Assembly (NCBI GenBank): GCA_937776645.1
Contig: CALMRI010000029.1
Span: 62,001 to 126,000 of the forward strand
Length of the DNA: 64,000 bases
Source of the DNA: an uncultured Alphaproteobacteria bacterium
GTDB lineage: Bacteria > Pseudomonadota > Alphaproteobacteria > Thalassobaculales > Thalassobaculaceae
Reading direction: 5' to 3'
The notes beneath the pieces were generated by a model. It ran no database searches, was not told the origin of the DNA, and saw only the letters and a list, made by a program, of their open reading frames with translations. This document shows, piece by piece, positions 10,813 to 21,463 of the stretch; positions within the stretch are counted from its first letter, which is position 1; the number at the start of each line of letters is the position of its first letter. A program made the position numbers and the translations under genes.

Positions 10813-10950
10813 CTCCAGGACGGTGAAATCGAAAAAATTAATCGAACCTATAATCAAACACTCCGGAAATGCCTCGGCTTCAAAACCCCTAACGAGGTCT
10901 TCATCGAGATTCTTAACCGTGCTGCATTTGAAACGTGGTTCGACAAGGTC
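10813..10950 (+). mobile_element. IS30-family transposase C-terminal remnant
   Basis: Plus-strand frame reads LQDGEIEKINRTYNQTLRKCLGFKTPNEVFIEILNRAAFET, typical IS30 transposase C-terminus; the rest is absent. Confidence 0.65.
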
Positions 10951-11089
10951 GCATCGGGAGGGGCGGCGGGGCGCGATATGACAGATCTGATGAGCGTAGA
11001 GCCGAGCCACACAAGTTTGGACGTGGCCCCAGCTTCCCGCCTATCCTGTCGCCTGGGTTTATGAGATCAACGATGATAGGGGATGCGTC

Positions 11090-11995
11090 ATGACCAATTG
11101 CGTGCACGACCACGCGCGCTGGGGCGCCGGGGACCAGACCGGAGCCGCCGGCCACCTGCTGAACTCGTCGACTACTCTGGCGGCGCTTTCCAAGGTGCGT
11201 GAGGGTCGGATCATCGACCTCTCGCATGTGATTGAGATGGGCGCGCCGTTTATCGCCCCGGTACAGACGCCCTATATGATCCACTCCGCCGTCACCGCTC
11301 GGAACAACCGGCGGACGCGCGCCGCGCTGGGAGCAACCAACGAGGTCGGAGCCAATCTCGAGCGCATCGAGATGACCACCCATGTCGGCACCCATATCGA
11401 CGCATTAGGGCATTTCTCCAAGGGCGACTACCTGTATGGCCAGCACCCGCTGGATGAAAGCGTTGGTGATTGGGGTCTGGTCAATCTGGGCGTCGAGAAC
11501 ATCCCGCCGATCGTCACCCGCGGCGTCTGCCTGGATGTCTCCGGCCTGGATGGCGGAGCGCATCTGGAATCCGGTCGCGCCGTCGGTCTTGATGACGTCA
11601 AGCGCGCCTTTGATGCCGCCAGAACTGGCCCGCAAAGCGGTGACGTGATTTGCATCAATACCGGCTGGGGCCGCTATTTCATGAAGGACAATGCCAAATA
11701 CCTGTCAGGCGAACCTGGATTGGACGCCGAGGCGGCGCGTTGGCTGACCTCACAGGACGTGGTAGCGATCGGTGCTGATAATATGGCGGTCGAGGTGCTG
11801 CCCGGCACCAAGCATCCGGAAATTATGATGCCGGTGCATCAGCACTGCCTAGCCGAGGCCGGGGTGCATCTGATCGAAAACATGCTGATGGACGAGGTCA
11901 TCGCCGCCGGGATCAGCGAATTCTGTCTGGTAATGCTGCCAGTGAAGCTGAAGGGTGCAACCGGCTGCCCGGTGCGCCCCGTGGCGATGATTTAG
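11090..11995 (+). CDS. Cyclase family protein (kynurenine formamidase-like metal-dependent hydrolase)
   Basis: GRIIDLSHVIEMGAPFIAPV...; metal motif HVGTHIDALGHF. Confidence 0.88.
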   Translation: MTNCVHDHARWGAGDQTGAAGHLLNSSTTLAALSKVREGRIIDLSHVIEMGAPFIAPVQTPYMIHSAVTARNNRRTRAALGATNEVGANLERIEMTTHVGTHIDALGHFSKGDYLYGQHPLDESVGDWGLVNLGVENIPPIVTRGVCLDVSGLDGGAHLESGRAVGLDDVKRAFDAARTGPQSGDVICINTGWGRYFMKDNAKYLSGEPGLDAEAARWLTSQDVVAIGADNMAVEVLPGTKHPEIMMPVHQHCLAEAGVHLIENMLMDEVIAAGISEFCLVMLPVKLKGATGCPVRPVAMI

Positions 11996-11998
11996 CGG

Positions 11999-13135
11999 TT
12001 ATTCATCCAGAGTTCTCGACAGCCGTTCGACGGCATCGGCATAATCCTTCATGAAGTCATAGACCACCGAGCGGGCGGTCTGTTCGGTATTCATCAAGCC
12101 GACGGCTTGGCCGACGTAATAGGTCGAGAGGTCTTTGGCGCCTTGGTGACCGCCGGCGGCCAGTTTGTCTATCTTCGACATCGCCGGACGGCTCAACAGG
12201 CTCTGTAGCGGCATCGGCAAGGGATCGGGGGCGGCATCGGCGCTCCAAGCGGCCGACCAGGCCGAACGCAACTGCCGCGTCGGCTTACCGGTCCGACTGC
12301 GTGAGCGGACGGTATCGCGGGAGGTCGCCCGCAACATCTTTTCCTTCACCGTTGGCGTGGTTTCCGCCTCCAAGGTGGTCAGCCAGACCGACCCGGTCCA
12401 GGCGCCGGCCGCGCCCATCGCCATGCAGGCGGCCATTTGTTTGCCGGTGGCGATGCCGCCGGCGGCCAGAACCGCGATACCATCATAGGCCTCGATCGCC
12501 TCCAGCACCTCCGGGACCAACACCATCGTCGAGACTTCACCGCAATGGCCACCCGCCTCCGTACCGGCGACAACGAGGATATCGACCCCCGCCTCGGCAT
12601 GTTTGATCGCATGCTCCTTGGCCCCAGTCAGCGCGCCGACCAGGACGTTGTTCGCTCGAGCCCGATCAATGATCGATTGCGGTGGCACGCCAAGCGCGTT
12701 CACGAACAGCTTGATCGGGTGCTTGAACGCCACATCCAGCAGTTTTGCGGCGCCGGCCTCTCGCATATTACTCAAATCACCGCCGTCATAGCCGCCATCC
12801 CAAAGGTCGCTCGGATCGATGCCGTGTTGCCGCATCAGATCATCGATGTACTGGATATGGCCTGGCGGCACCCGGCCGCGCAGATCCGCGTCGGTCAACG
12901 CGCTCTGCTTGTCTTCCATATTGTTGGGGATCAGCAGATCAATTCCATAGGGCTTGCCGTTGACCTGTTCATCGATCCACTTCAGTTCGACCTCCAGGGT
13001 TTCCGGCGAATGCATGACCGCGCCCAGCACCCCGAAACCGCCGGCGTTGGTGACCTCAGCCACCACATCGCGGCAATGGGTGAAGGCGAAGAGCGGGAAC
13101 TCAATTCCCAATTTCCGGCATAATTCGGAATTCAT
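11999..13135 (-). CDS. Nitronate monooxygenase / 2-nitropropane dioxygenase family
   Basis: LCRKLGIEFPLFAFTHCRDVVAEVTNAGGFGVLGAVMHSPETLE...; GTEAGGHCGEVSTMVLVPE. Confidence 0.87.
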   Translation of the reverse strand: MNSELCRKLGIEFPLFAFTHCRDVVAEVTNAGGFGVLGAVMHSPETLEVELKWIDEQVNGKPYGIDLLIPNNMEDKQSALTDADLRGRVPPGHIQYIDDLMRQHGIDPSDLWDGGYDGGDLSNMREAGAAKLLDVAFKHPIKLFVNALGVPPQSIIDRARANNVLVGALTGAKEHAIKHAEAGVDILVVAGTEAGGHCGEVSTMVLVPEVLEAIEAYDGIAVLAAGGIATGKQMAACMAMGAAGAWTGSVWLTTLEAETTPTVKEKMLRATSRDTVRSRSRTGKPTRQLRSAWSAAWSADAAPDPLPMPLQSLLSRPAMSKIDKLAAGGHQGAKDLSTYYVGQAVGLMNTEQTARSVVYDFMKDYADAVERLSRTLDE

Positions 13136-13237
13136 TTGGCGTTTCCCTTTGCGTCGCCGCCTCTGGTGGTCTGATTCACCAACATATCAATCTGGCGGTG
13201 CGACCCTGCCCTAACGGGATCTATCCGCCACCGTCTC

Positions 13238-14172
13238 CTATCGCGACACGGCCACAGCGCGGCCATCCTGCAGCCGCACGACGATTTCCCAGGTCCCGCC
13301 TTTCCAGCTGCGTTGCCGCATCGGCGGGATCATCTCGGCGCCGAGGTCGACCCGGTCGATTTCCTTGGCGACCCCGTCCTTCAGCGTGATGAACCGCAGC
13401 ACCCGCCGGCTCTGGTCCGGAACGGCGATGTCCAATACCCCGTCATCGTTCCAGTCGATCACCGCATGCAGCCTGAGATCGGCGGAGCCGATCGCATGGT
13501 TCGACACATCCTGCAGCACCGGCCTTGGCGCCAGACGGTCGCCCTCCAACTCGTAAAGCGTCAGCACGCCGCCGATATGCGGGGTGACCACCGCGACGAT
13601 TTCCTTGGCGCCGTCGCCATCAAAATCGGCAATGCCGACGGGATTGAGCCAGCGGTTGGGTTTGCCGATCGGCGGCGACTGGTACCAGAAAGAGGTAATC
13701 GCCCCGTCCTCGTCCTCGTGATAGCCGATCACCGCGATCGAGGCACCAGCGTCCAGATAAGAGCGGATCGCCACGATCTCGACAATCCCGTCCCCATCCA
13801 GATCGACGATGCGCGGCTGCACATCCTCGAAAACCGACCCCTCGGGCACCTTGATCAAAAACGCCGAGGGCGCATCGTCGGTGGGTGGTTGGAACATCAC
13901 CCCGGAGGCTTCGATCGCGGTCCCCCAGGACGCCATGCGGGTAGCGGTCGGTTGGTCCGGCGAACCAGGCCTTCATTACCCCGACGGCAAAGAACTTGCC
14001 GGCGCCATAACCGGCCCGACCCTGCGGGATGCCGTCCTTCAGGGCGTAGGCCTTCCGGCGGCTTCACGGCTGGAAAATCGGTGATCTCCCGCACTTTGAG
14101 CTCAGCCGAAGCGGCCCCGGTGAGCGCCAGCAGCGAGAACGCCACCGCGATCGTCCGGAGCGACCAGACCCT
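13238..14172 (-). pseudogene. Secreted FG-GAP/VCBS-repeat protein split by at least two frameshifts
   Basis: Signal-peptide piece SLRTIAVAFSLLALTGAASAELKVREITDFPAV, then AYALKDGIPQGRAGYGAGKFFAVGVMKAWFAGPTDRYPHGVLGD in a second frame, then the 232-aa ORF with FG-GAP-like repeats (VDLDGDGIVEIVAI, ADFDGDGAKEIVAV, DWNDDGVLDIAVP). Confidence 0.7.
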
Positions 14173-15751
14173 AAAACTTGAGAACATTGACCCGGACCAC
14201 CTGGGGCAGCCCCCGCACCTTGGCGAGCAAGTCGTCGTCGATTTCACCATCCACCTCCACCAGCGCCAGCGCCTCACCGCTGTCATCGCGCCGCCCGAGA
14301 TGGAAGGTCGCGATGTTGAGCCCGGCATCGCCGACCACCGTGCCGAGCGCACCGATGAAGCCAGGCCGGTCATAGTTGCGCACATAGAGCATTGTCGGCG
14401 CGAACTCAGCCTCGACATTGATGCCCTGGATGTCAATCAACCGGGGCTTGTCGCCGGCGAATAGCGTGCCGGCCATCACGCGGCTGCGCCCCTCGTCCTC
14501 GACCGTCAGCCGCAGCAGGGTCAGGTAGTCGCAGGGCCGATCATGACGCACGGTGGAGACCGCGATGCCCCGGCTCTGGGCGATCGCTGGCGCGCTGACC
14601 ATATTGACCGCATCCATGCTCGGCTTCATCAAGCCAGCCAGCGCCGCCGCAACCACCGGCGCAGTGTTGATCTCGGCCGCCAGTCCCTCGAACTCGATCC
14701 GCACCGATTTGATGGCATCCTCGGCGACCTGCCCGGCGAACCCGCCAAGCAGCTCGGCCAGGCGCATATAGGGACGCAGCACCGGCGCCTCCTCCGCCGT
14801 CACCGAAGCCATGTTGACAGCGTTGCTGATCGCCCCGGTCAGCAGATAGTCGGCCATTTGATCTGCAACCTGAAGCGCCACCTTCTCCTGGGCCTCCACG
14901 GTCGCGGCGCCGAGATGCGGCGTAGCGATCAGCCCGGGCGCGCCGAACAGCACGTTCTCCCGCGCCGGCTCGGTGGAAAACACATCGACACCGGCCCCGG
15001 CGACATGGCCGGATTCCAACGCCGCGCGCAGATCCGCCTCGACCAGCAGCCCACCGCGGGCGCAGTTGACGATCCGCACGCCCGGCTTGGTTTTAGCGAT
15101 CGCCGCCGCATCGATGATGTCGCGGGTGGAATCGGTCAGCGGCGTGTGCAGAGAGATGAAATCGGCCTCGGCCAGCAGCGTATCAAGATCGACCTTGCGC
15201 ACCCCGAGATCGACGGCCCGCTCGTCACTCAGATAGGGGTCATAGGCGATCACCCGCAGCTTCAGGCCGCGCGCCCGATCGGCGACGATCGAGCCGATAT
15301 TGCCGCAGCCGATCAAGCCAAGCCGCTTACCGGTCAGCTCGGTGCCCATGAAGCGGGATTTCTCCCACTTGCCCGCCTGGGTCGACTGGTCGGCCATCGG
15401 GATCTGCCGGGCCAGGGCGCAGAGCATCGCGATCGCATGCTCGGCCGTGGTCACCGCGTTGCCGAACGGCGTGTTCATCACAACCACGCCGGCCTCGGTC
15501 GCGGCCGCGACATCGACATTGTCGACCCCGATGCCGGCCCGGCCGATCACCTTCAGGTTGCCGGCAGCGGCCAGAACCGCGCGCGTTGCCTTGGTGGTCG
15601 AGCGGATCGCCAGACCGTCATACTCGCCAATGCTGGCCAGCAGTTCTTCCGGGCTCATGCCGACCTTGCGATCAACCTCGATGCCGCGCTCGATGAAGAT
15701 GTCGATCGCGCGCGGGCTCAGATCGTCGGATATCAATACCTTGGGCATCAC
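14171..15751 (-). CDS. serA: D-3-phosphoglycerate dehydrogenase
   Basis: MPKVLISDDLSPRAIDIFIERGIEVDRKVGMSPEELLASIGEYDGLAIRS...; NAD-binding GCGNIGSIVADRARGL; C-terminal ACT domain. Confidence 0.95.
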   Translation of the reverse strand: MMPKVLISDDLSPRAIDIFIERGIEVDRKVGMSPEELLASIGEYDGLAIRSTTKATRAVLAAAGNLKVIGRAGIGVDNVDVAAATEAGVVVMNTPFGNAVTTAEHAIAMLCALARQIPMADQSTQAGKWEKSRFMGTELTGKRLGLIGCGNIGSIVADRARGLKLRVIAYDPYLSDERAVDLGVRKVDLDTLLAEADFISLHTPLTDSTRDIIDAAAIAKTKPGVRIVNCARGGLLVEADLRAALESGHVAGAGVDVFSTEPARENVLFGAPGLIATPHLGAATVEAQEKVALQVADQMADYLLTGAISNAVNMASVTAEEAPVLRPYMRLAELLGGFAGQVAEDAIKSVRIEFEGLAAEINTAPVVAAALAGLMKPSMDAVNMVSAPAIAQSRGIAVSTVRHDRPCDYLTLLRLTVEDEGRSRVMAGTLFAGDKPRLIDIQGINVEAEFAPTMLYVRNYDRPGFIGALGTVVGDAGLNIATFHLGRRDDSGEALALVEVDGEIDDDLLAKVRGLPQVVRVNVLKF

Positions 15752-15821
15752 GCCCTCCTCTTCACTCGATAAAATATGAAAACCGGTCGGCGCTTAGGCC
15801 CGAGAGCCAGCTAGCCTGGAC

Positions 15822-16985
15822 TCAGCCAATCGGGGGGCAGCCGGCCTTGATCTCGCCATAAGCCCAGTCGAGCCACGGCAACAAGGCCTCGATATCGGTG
15901 GTTTCCACCGTCGCCCCGCCCCAGATCCGCAGACCCGGCGGCGCGTCGCGATAGCCGTTGACATCGAAAGCCGCGGCTTCGACCTCCAGCAGAGCGGCCA
16001 TTTTCTTCGGCACCGCCGCCTGCTCGCAGGGCTCAAGACCGGCGAACCAGGGATCGATGATCGACAGACAGATTGAGGTGTTTGACCGGGTTGCCGGCGC
16101 CTCGGCCAAAAAACCAGCCCAATCGCTGGTCTCGACCCAACGGGCGATCTCCGCCAGATTGCCGTCCGAGCGGGCCCGCATCGCCGGCAGACCGCCAATG
16201 CTCTCGGCCCAGCGCAAAGCATCTAGCATATCCTCGACGCAGAGCATCGACGGGGTATTCAACGTCTCGCCGCGAAACACGCCCTCGATCAGCTTGCCGC
16301 CCGAGGTAATTCGGAAAACCTTCGGCAGCGGCCAGGGCGGGGTATAGCTTTCCAGCCGCTCTACGGCGCGCGGTCCCAGCACCAGCATGCCATGCGCCGC
16401 CTCACCGCCCAGCACCTTCTGCCAGGAGAAGGTGGCGACATCGATCTTGTGCCACGGGATGTCCTGGGCCAGCACCGCGCTGGTCGCATCACACAACGTA
16501 AGGCCGGTTCGATCATCGTCGATCCAGTCGCCATTTGGAACCCGGACACCCGACGTGGTGCCGTTCCAGGTAAACACTACATCGCGAGAAAAATCGGCCG
16601 CTGACAAGTCGGGAAGCTGGCCATAACCGGCCTCCAACACCCTTGTATCCGACAACTTTAGCTGTTTGACCACGTCGGCAACCCAGCCCTTGCCGAAACT
16701 CTCCCAGGCAAGCAGGTCAACGCCGCGCGCACCAAGCAGCGACCACATCGCCATCTCGAACGCGCCGGTATCGGACGCGGGCACGATGCCAAGCCGCCAG
16801 CCTTCGGGCAACCCAAGCAACACGCTGGTGCGGCTGATAACCTCGGCTAATTTGGATTTCGCCGGTTCGGCGCGATGCGATCGCCCAAGGGCGGCGTCTT
16901 TTAGTACAGCGGGGGCCCATCCGGGTCGCTTGGCGCACGGTCCGGACGAGAACAGGGTTACCCCCGGCAAAGCCGTTGGTTTCAT
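15822..16985 (-). CDS. serC: Phosphoserine aminotransferase
   Basis: [23 protein letters not shown]...; [30 protein letters not shown]-lysine region. Confidence 0.93.
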   Translation of the reverse strand: MKPTALPGVTLFSSGPCAKRPGWAPAVLKDAALGRSHRAEPAKSKLAEVISRTSVLLGLPEGWRLGIVPASDTGAFEMAMWSLLGARGVDLLAWESFGKGWVADVVKQLKLSDTRVLEAGYGQLPDLSAADFSRDVVFTWNGTTSGVRVPNGDWIDDDRTGLTLCDATSAVLAQDIPWHKIDVATFSWQKVLGGEAAHGMLVLGPRAVERLESYTPPWPLPKVFRITSGGKLIEGVFRGETLNTPSMLCVEDMLDALRWAESIGGLPAMRARSDGNLAEIARWVETSDWAGFLAEAPATRSNTSICLSIIDPWFAGLEPCEQAAVPKKMAALLEVEAAAFDVNGYRDAPPGLRIWGGATVETTDIEALLPWLDWAYGEIKAGCPPIG

Positions 16986-17193
16986 GATCAACATCCTTCG
17001 TAACATTACCACTCGTTGGGGAGTGGCGGCCCGCTGCGGAAACTATGGATTGGCGCGACAAAGTCAATTTCTGTTTCGCAGGTGCGGCATTTTGACTTTT
17101 CGTGCATGGTCAGCATGAGCCGTGAGCCAATCTCGAAGCCGGCCCAGCGACCACCTCAACATCCCAACGGGATTGGTCGTTGTATTGAAACTT

Positions 17194-17300
17194 CACCCGC
17201 CACCCCGCCTTAGAGCGGGACCCATTCCTCCGACGTTGGCGACCGTACGGGCGCGGCAAATAATTGCCGCACTGTCAATTGGATTGGCAAGGCCGGCCAA
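17194..17300 (+). repeat. Dispersed intergenic repeat, copy B
   Basis: CACCCCGCC...GGGACCCATTCCTCCGACGTTGGCG...AATTGCCGCACTGTCAATTGGATTGGC. Confidence 0.6.
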
Positions 17301-17315
17301 ACCCGACGCATCCCG

Positions 17316-18221
17316 TTAACCCCCGCCGCCGCGCTGAATCAGCCCCGGCGCCTCGTCCCGATGGAAGTTCGCATAGCCGGGCGAAATCACCTGGGCTGCC
17401 GCCAACCGCTGGGACAGAGCCGGCAGAGCGTGAAACGGGACGTAGGCATGGGCGTGATGCTCCGCATGATAGGGCATGTTCCAGGCAAGCCAGCGGACCG
17501 CCGGGTTGGAGACGGTCGAGCGGGTGTTGCGCCATATCTCCCGAACATAGGGACAGCCCCAATGCTCAGCTAGCAGATAGGCGCGCAGAAATGGCTGTCC
17601 CAACAGCGCCGGATAGACCCAAAGCCACAGCAGCCAATCGATTTGCAAGGCGGCGCTGAGGCCGATCGCCGCCGCATAGCCGGCGAGGAAAATCCGCGCC
17701 TCGGTCACCACTCGGGCTTGGCCGCGCTCGGGAATAAACACCGCGTCGGCCTTTCCGGCAGCCCGGCGCAGCAAGCCAGCTATCGAGCGGTACCAATACT
17801 CAAGCCCCGACAAAAGCCAAAGGTACCCAAGCCAATCCACCGGCTTGGCAGTCAGCAATTCCGGATCGTGCTCAGGATCCTGGGTGTAGCGATGATGGGC
17901 TAAATGAAAATGGGCAAAATACCGAGGCGGCAAGATCAGCACCGCCCCGCCAAGCCAGCCGGCCAAACGGTTCAGTCGGCGGCTGGCGAAGGCCGTGCGA
18001 TGCACGCTCTCATGCAGGGGTGCGAACAAAAACGTCATAACCACCGCATGCGCCAGCAACGCCAGGCCAACCACCAGCGGGCTCCGGGCGATCATGATCG
18101 TGGTACCTGTGAGTAGCAACACCCCGAGATGCAGCGCCAGACGCCGCACACCGGGGGCATCGATTTTGGTTGCAAAGGCCGTTCGTTCAGCGGCACTCAA
18201 GGGATTTTTGGTCTCAGACAT
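17316..18221 (-). CDS. Fatty acid desaturase family protein
   Basis: Histidine boxes HESVHRTAF, HFHLAHHRYTQ, MPYHAEHHAHAYVPFHALP. Confidence 0.85.
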   Translation of the reverse strand: MSETKNPLSAAERTAFATKIDAPGVRRLALHLGVLLLTGTTIMIARSPLVVGLALLAHAVVMTFLFAPLHESVHRTAFASRRLNRLAGWLGGAVLILPPRYFAHFHLAHHRYTQDPEHDPELLTAKPVDWLGYLWLLSGLEYWYRSIAGLLRRAAGKADAVFIPERGQARVVTEARIFLAGYAAAIGLSAALQIDWLLWLWVYPALLGQPFLRAYLLAEHWGCPYVREIWRNTRSTVSNPAVRWLAWNMPYHAEHHAHAYVPFHALPALSQRLAAAQVISPGYANFHRDEAPGLIQRGGGG

Positions 18222-19059
18222 AGGCGCACTTTGCCGACGCGGTCGGACGGCGACAAGCGCGGAACGTGATTTTTACCCGCTCCGACGACCTATTTAGTCT
18301 TGTAACAAACGCTCACAGGGCTATATGCCGCAGTGCAATATAATTCTGGCCAAGCCTTAATACTGATTTCATGGATATTTCTCCCTTTAACTAGAACCGT
18401 CTTGAGAGACTCGCTTTTTTGCCCCCAGTTTATTTTGCATATACGAAGGTATGCTTTTTTCGGGCCTGTCCTCCCAGTACTCCGGGCTTACCGGGCAGTT
18501 CCTGCCGAGGCGACAGGGACATTTGACCTCGTTCTAGCTTGCAGCACCGCTGGGGAGCAGAGAAATGTCGAAATTCGAAAACCTACGAGAACAAAGGCGT
18601 CACCACCTTGTCGCCGCTCGGCGCCAGCGCATGGGTGACCATCGCCGACCTTCGCGACAGCGGGACCGACTATAGCGAGAGCCTGGCAACACCGGCGAAC
18701 GCCAACGCCACCGAAATGCATGTCCAGATGACCACCCAGCTGTCGGTCGAGATCCAGGCGGCGATCGGCAAATGGGCGACCCATCTGCGCACTCTGCCGT
18801 GGCCGCTGCGCCGCCACGCCATCAAACGCTTCGCCGGCAGCTTCGTCGATAACGCCCTGGCCAATATACTGCGGCTTTCCAACGAGGAATACGAAAACCT
18901 ACCCGATATCGGGACCACTGCATCCTCGAACAACTGGATAACGGCGCCTAATGCAAGACACCTATCAGGCGATGGCCCAGGTCTGTCTCGCGAACAATCG
19001 GCCTAAAACCAACCCTGCACTAAAGGCGGCGCTTCCCCTTAGTAATCCGGCCCTTTGGT

Positions 19060-19200
19060 GGTCAGCCGGACAAAGGCCGGGACCCATTTCTCCGGCGGTT
19101 CCGCAGGGTGAGATGATGGATAGTTCCGAACCGGCGAGGCCGTGACCCAGGTCGGTGGAATGGGTCCCACCCTTCGGCGGGCTGATGGGAAGTGGGCATG
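19060..19200 (+). repeat. Dispersed intergenic repeat, copy C
   Basis: GGGACCCATTTCTCCGGCGG... followed by GGAATGGGTCCCACCCTTCGGCGGGCTGATGGG. Confidence 0.5.
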
Positions 19201-19251
19201 GGAACACAGGGAAGCAGGGGCGCGGCGGATCCGTGAACCATGGGCCTCCGG

Positions 19252-20232
19252 TCAGATCGGCTCGACCACCTGTTCGATCGCCCCGAAGACCGACCTTCCG
19301 GCCTTGTCGAGGATCTCCAACCGCACCCGGTCACCAAAGCCCATGAATGGGGTTATTGGGATCCCATCGGCGATGGTCTCGATCATCCGGATTTCGGCGA
19401 TGCAGGAATAACCGTGTTGCTGATCGGCGTTGGAGACCGTGCCGGAGCCGATGATGGTGCCGGCGCTCAGTGGCCGGGTCTTGGCAGCATGGGCGATCAG
19501 GGTTGGAAAATCGAAGATCATGTCGATGCCGGCCTCAGTCCAGCCAACCCTCTCGCCATTCAAGCTCGAGAGCAACGGCAGATGCAGCTTGCCGCCATCC
19601 CAAGCTTCACCCAGCGCCTCGGGGGTCACCGCCGCCGGGGCAAAAGCGGTCGGTGGCTTGCCGTGCACGAAGCCAAAGCCCTTAGCCAGTTCGGCAGGGA
19701 TCAAGCCGCGCAGGCTGACGTCATTGACCAGCATGACCAGCTTGATATGCCCGGCCGCCGCCGCGACACTCGCTCCTAGCGGCACGTCGTCGACGATTAC
19801 CGCCACCTCACCCTCAAAGTCGATACCCCAATCCTGGCTGGCGACGCGGATCGGGTCGCATGGCGCGAGGAACCTGTCGGAGCCACCCTGATACATCAGC
19901 GGATCGGCCCAGAAACTCGGCGGCAGTTCGACCCCGCGCGCCTTTCGCACCAGCTCCACATGATTCACATAAGCCGAACCGTCGAGCCACTGAAACGCCC
20001 TCGGCAAGGGCGAAGCCATGACCCGGGCGTCAAAGGCAAAGGTACCGGGTGCGCTTCCGGCATTCAGTCGCGCCTGCAACTCGGCCAGGGCCGGCGCGGT
20101 CTGCTCCCAAGTCTCGATCGCTTGGCATAGGGTGCCGGCAACATCCCCAGCGGGCGCGACACGGGTGAGGTCATCACTAATCACCACCAACGATCCGTCA
20201 CGGCCGCCCTGGTTCAAGGAACCGAGTTTCAC
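19252..20232 (-). CDS. Fumarylacetoacetate hydrolase family protein
   Basis: ARVMASPLPRAFQWLDGSAYVNHVELVRKARG...DFEGEVAVIVDDVP; probable GTG start at 20232 overlapping the hmgA stop (GTGA). Confidence 0.88.
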   Translation of the reverse strand: MKLGSLNQGGRDGSLVVISDDLTRVAPAGDVAGTLCQAIETWEQTAPALAELQARLNAGSAPGTFAFDARVMASPLPRAFQWLDGSAYVNHVELVRKARGVELPPSFWADPLMYQGGSDRFLAPCDPIRVASQDWGIDFEGEVAVIVDDVPLGASVAAAAGHIKLVMLVNDVSLRGLIPAELAKGFGFVHGKPPTAFAPAAVTPEALGEAWDGGKLHLPLLSSLNGERVGWTEAGIDMIFDFPTLIAHAAKTRPLSAGTIIGSGTVSNADQQHGYSCIAEIRMIETIADGIPITPFMGFGDRVRLEILDKAGRSVFGAIEQVVEPI

Positions 20233-21380
20233 TTCGCCGCCTCCGGCCTGACGCTCCACGATTTCACATAAGCCTCGTTCTCTACCCCGACAGGCAGATC
20301 GCCGACCTCCAGCGCGTCGCGGGTATCGATCATCACCGCGTATTCGTCGGTCTCCGGCTTCGGCGCCTTCAGCATGTTCTTCAGCGCTTTGGGATGCGGG
20401 CCATGGGTAAAGCCACAGGGGTGAAAGGTGACCATGCCGCGATCGATATTATCGCGGCTGAAGAAGTCACCGCGGTGATAGAACAATACCTCGTCATAAT
20501 CGTCATTGTTGTGGAAGAACGGTACTTTCAACGCCCCCGGGTCCTGCTCGAACGGGCGCGGGCAGAAGGTGCACACGACAAAGCGGCCGGCCAGAAACGT
20601 CGTGTGGGCGCTCGGTGGCAAATGATAGCGATGGCTGGTCAGTGGGCGAAAATCCTCGACATTGATTCTGACCGGCATCAAATCACCATGCCAGCCAACC
20701 GCATCCAGCGGGTTGTAAGGGTAGGTGACGGTGGAGATCTGGCCGCGCCGCTTGATCCGCACCTTCCAGATTTCTTCTGCCCCGTCCGGCGTCTGCTGCC
20801 CCTTGAACGCCGCGTCCATCGCCGGAGAAACCAACATCGCCGGATCAAAAAAGGCGTGATGGCCAACCAGGCCCTTATCGGGGAGCTTGTAGCTGGAATT
20901 AGTAGCTTCGATCATCAGCACATCGGCCGGGCCGTCAAACTCAGCCCGCCACATGGTTCCACGCGGCAACATCACATAATCGCCCATCCGCACGTCCAGC
21001 CGGCCAAAGTCACAGAACAGCTGGCCGGCGCCATTGTGGATGAACAGCAGCTCATCGCCGTCGCCATTGCGCACCAGATGGTCCATCGCCCCATTGGCCC
21101 GCCACATCCGCATCTTGCAATGGGCGTTGTGCAGCACCATCGCCGCCTCCCAGGGAGAGTCGGTGTCGCCGTCGAGCTTGTTCAGATCAAAGGCGCGCGG
21201 TCTGAGCGGTCCTTCCCAATCGCTCCAGCCAGTCGGCGGGCGGCGATGATAAAGCTGCGCCGCCGGGCCAAAGAAGCCCTCCTTGCTCATCTCGCGCTCA
21301 TAGGTGCCCTCGGGCAGGTCGGCATGTGCCTGACGCGAGGCGATCCCCTCGACCTTGGAAAGACCGATATAACTTGTCAT
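20229..21380 (-). CDS. hmgA: Homogentisate 1,2-dioxygenase
   Basis: MTSYIGLSKVEGIASRQAHADLPEGTYEREMSKEGFFGPAAQLYHRRPPTGW...; cupin-like His motifs near HPCGFTHGPHPKA. Confidence 0.88.
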   Translation of the reverse strand: MTSYIGLSKVEGIASRQAHADLPEGTYEREMSKEGFFGPAAQLYHRRPPTGWSDWEGPLRPRAFDLNKLDGDTDSPWEAAMVLHNAHCKMRMWRANGAMDHLVRNGDGDELLFIHNGAGQLFCDFGRLDVRMGDYVMLPRGTMWRAEFDGPADVLMIEATNSSYKLPDKGLVGHHAFFDPAMLVSPAMDAAFKGQQTPDGAEEIWKVRIKRRGQISTVTYPYNPLDAVGWHGDLMPVRINVEDFRPLTSHRYHLPPSAHTTFLAGRFVVCTFCPRPFEQDPGALKVPFFHNNDDYDEVLFYHRGDFFSRDNIDRGMVTFHPCGFTHGPHPKALKNMLKAPKPETDEYAVMIDTRDALEVGDLPVGVENEAYVKSWSVRPEAAK

Positions 21381-21463
21381 GGATTGAGCACTGCCCTTCT
21401 GACCTGGTTTGGGGGCGCCGGGCCGGCCATACGAAACTCCCATAGCCGGCCCGGCGGGTTGCT

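Noticed and set aside
13313-14464. 383-aa plus-strand ORF
   Set aside because: Antisense to the VCBS gene and the serA 3' end; no recognisable domain, low-complexity shadow composition.
14543-15772. 409-aa plus-strand ORF
   Set aside because: Antisense to intact serA; Arg/His/Gly-rich composition typical of shadow ORFs in GC-rich DNA.
18539-19006. 155-aa plus-strand ORF with a plausible segment THLRTLPWPLRRHAIKRFAGSFVDNALANILRLSNEEYENLPDIG
   Set aside because: Might be a remnant of a real gene but I could not assign a family or a start; left unannotated.
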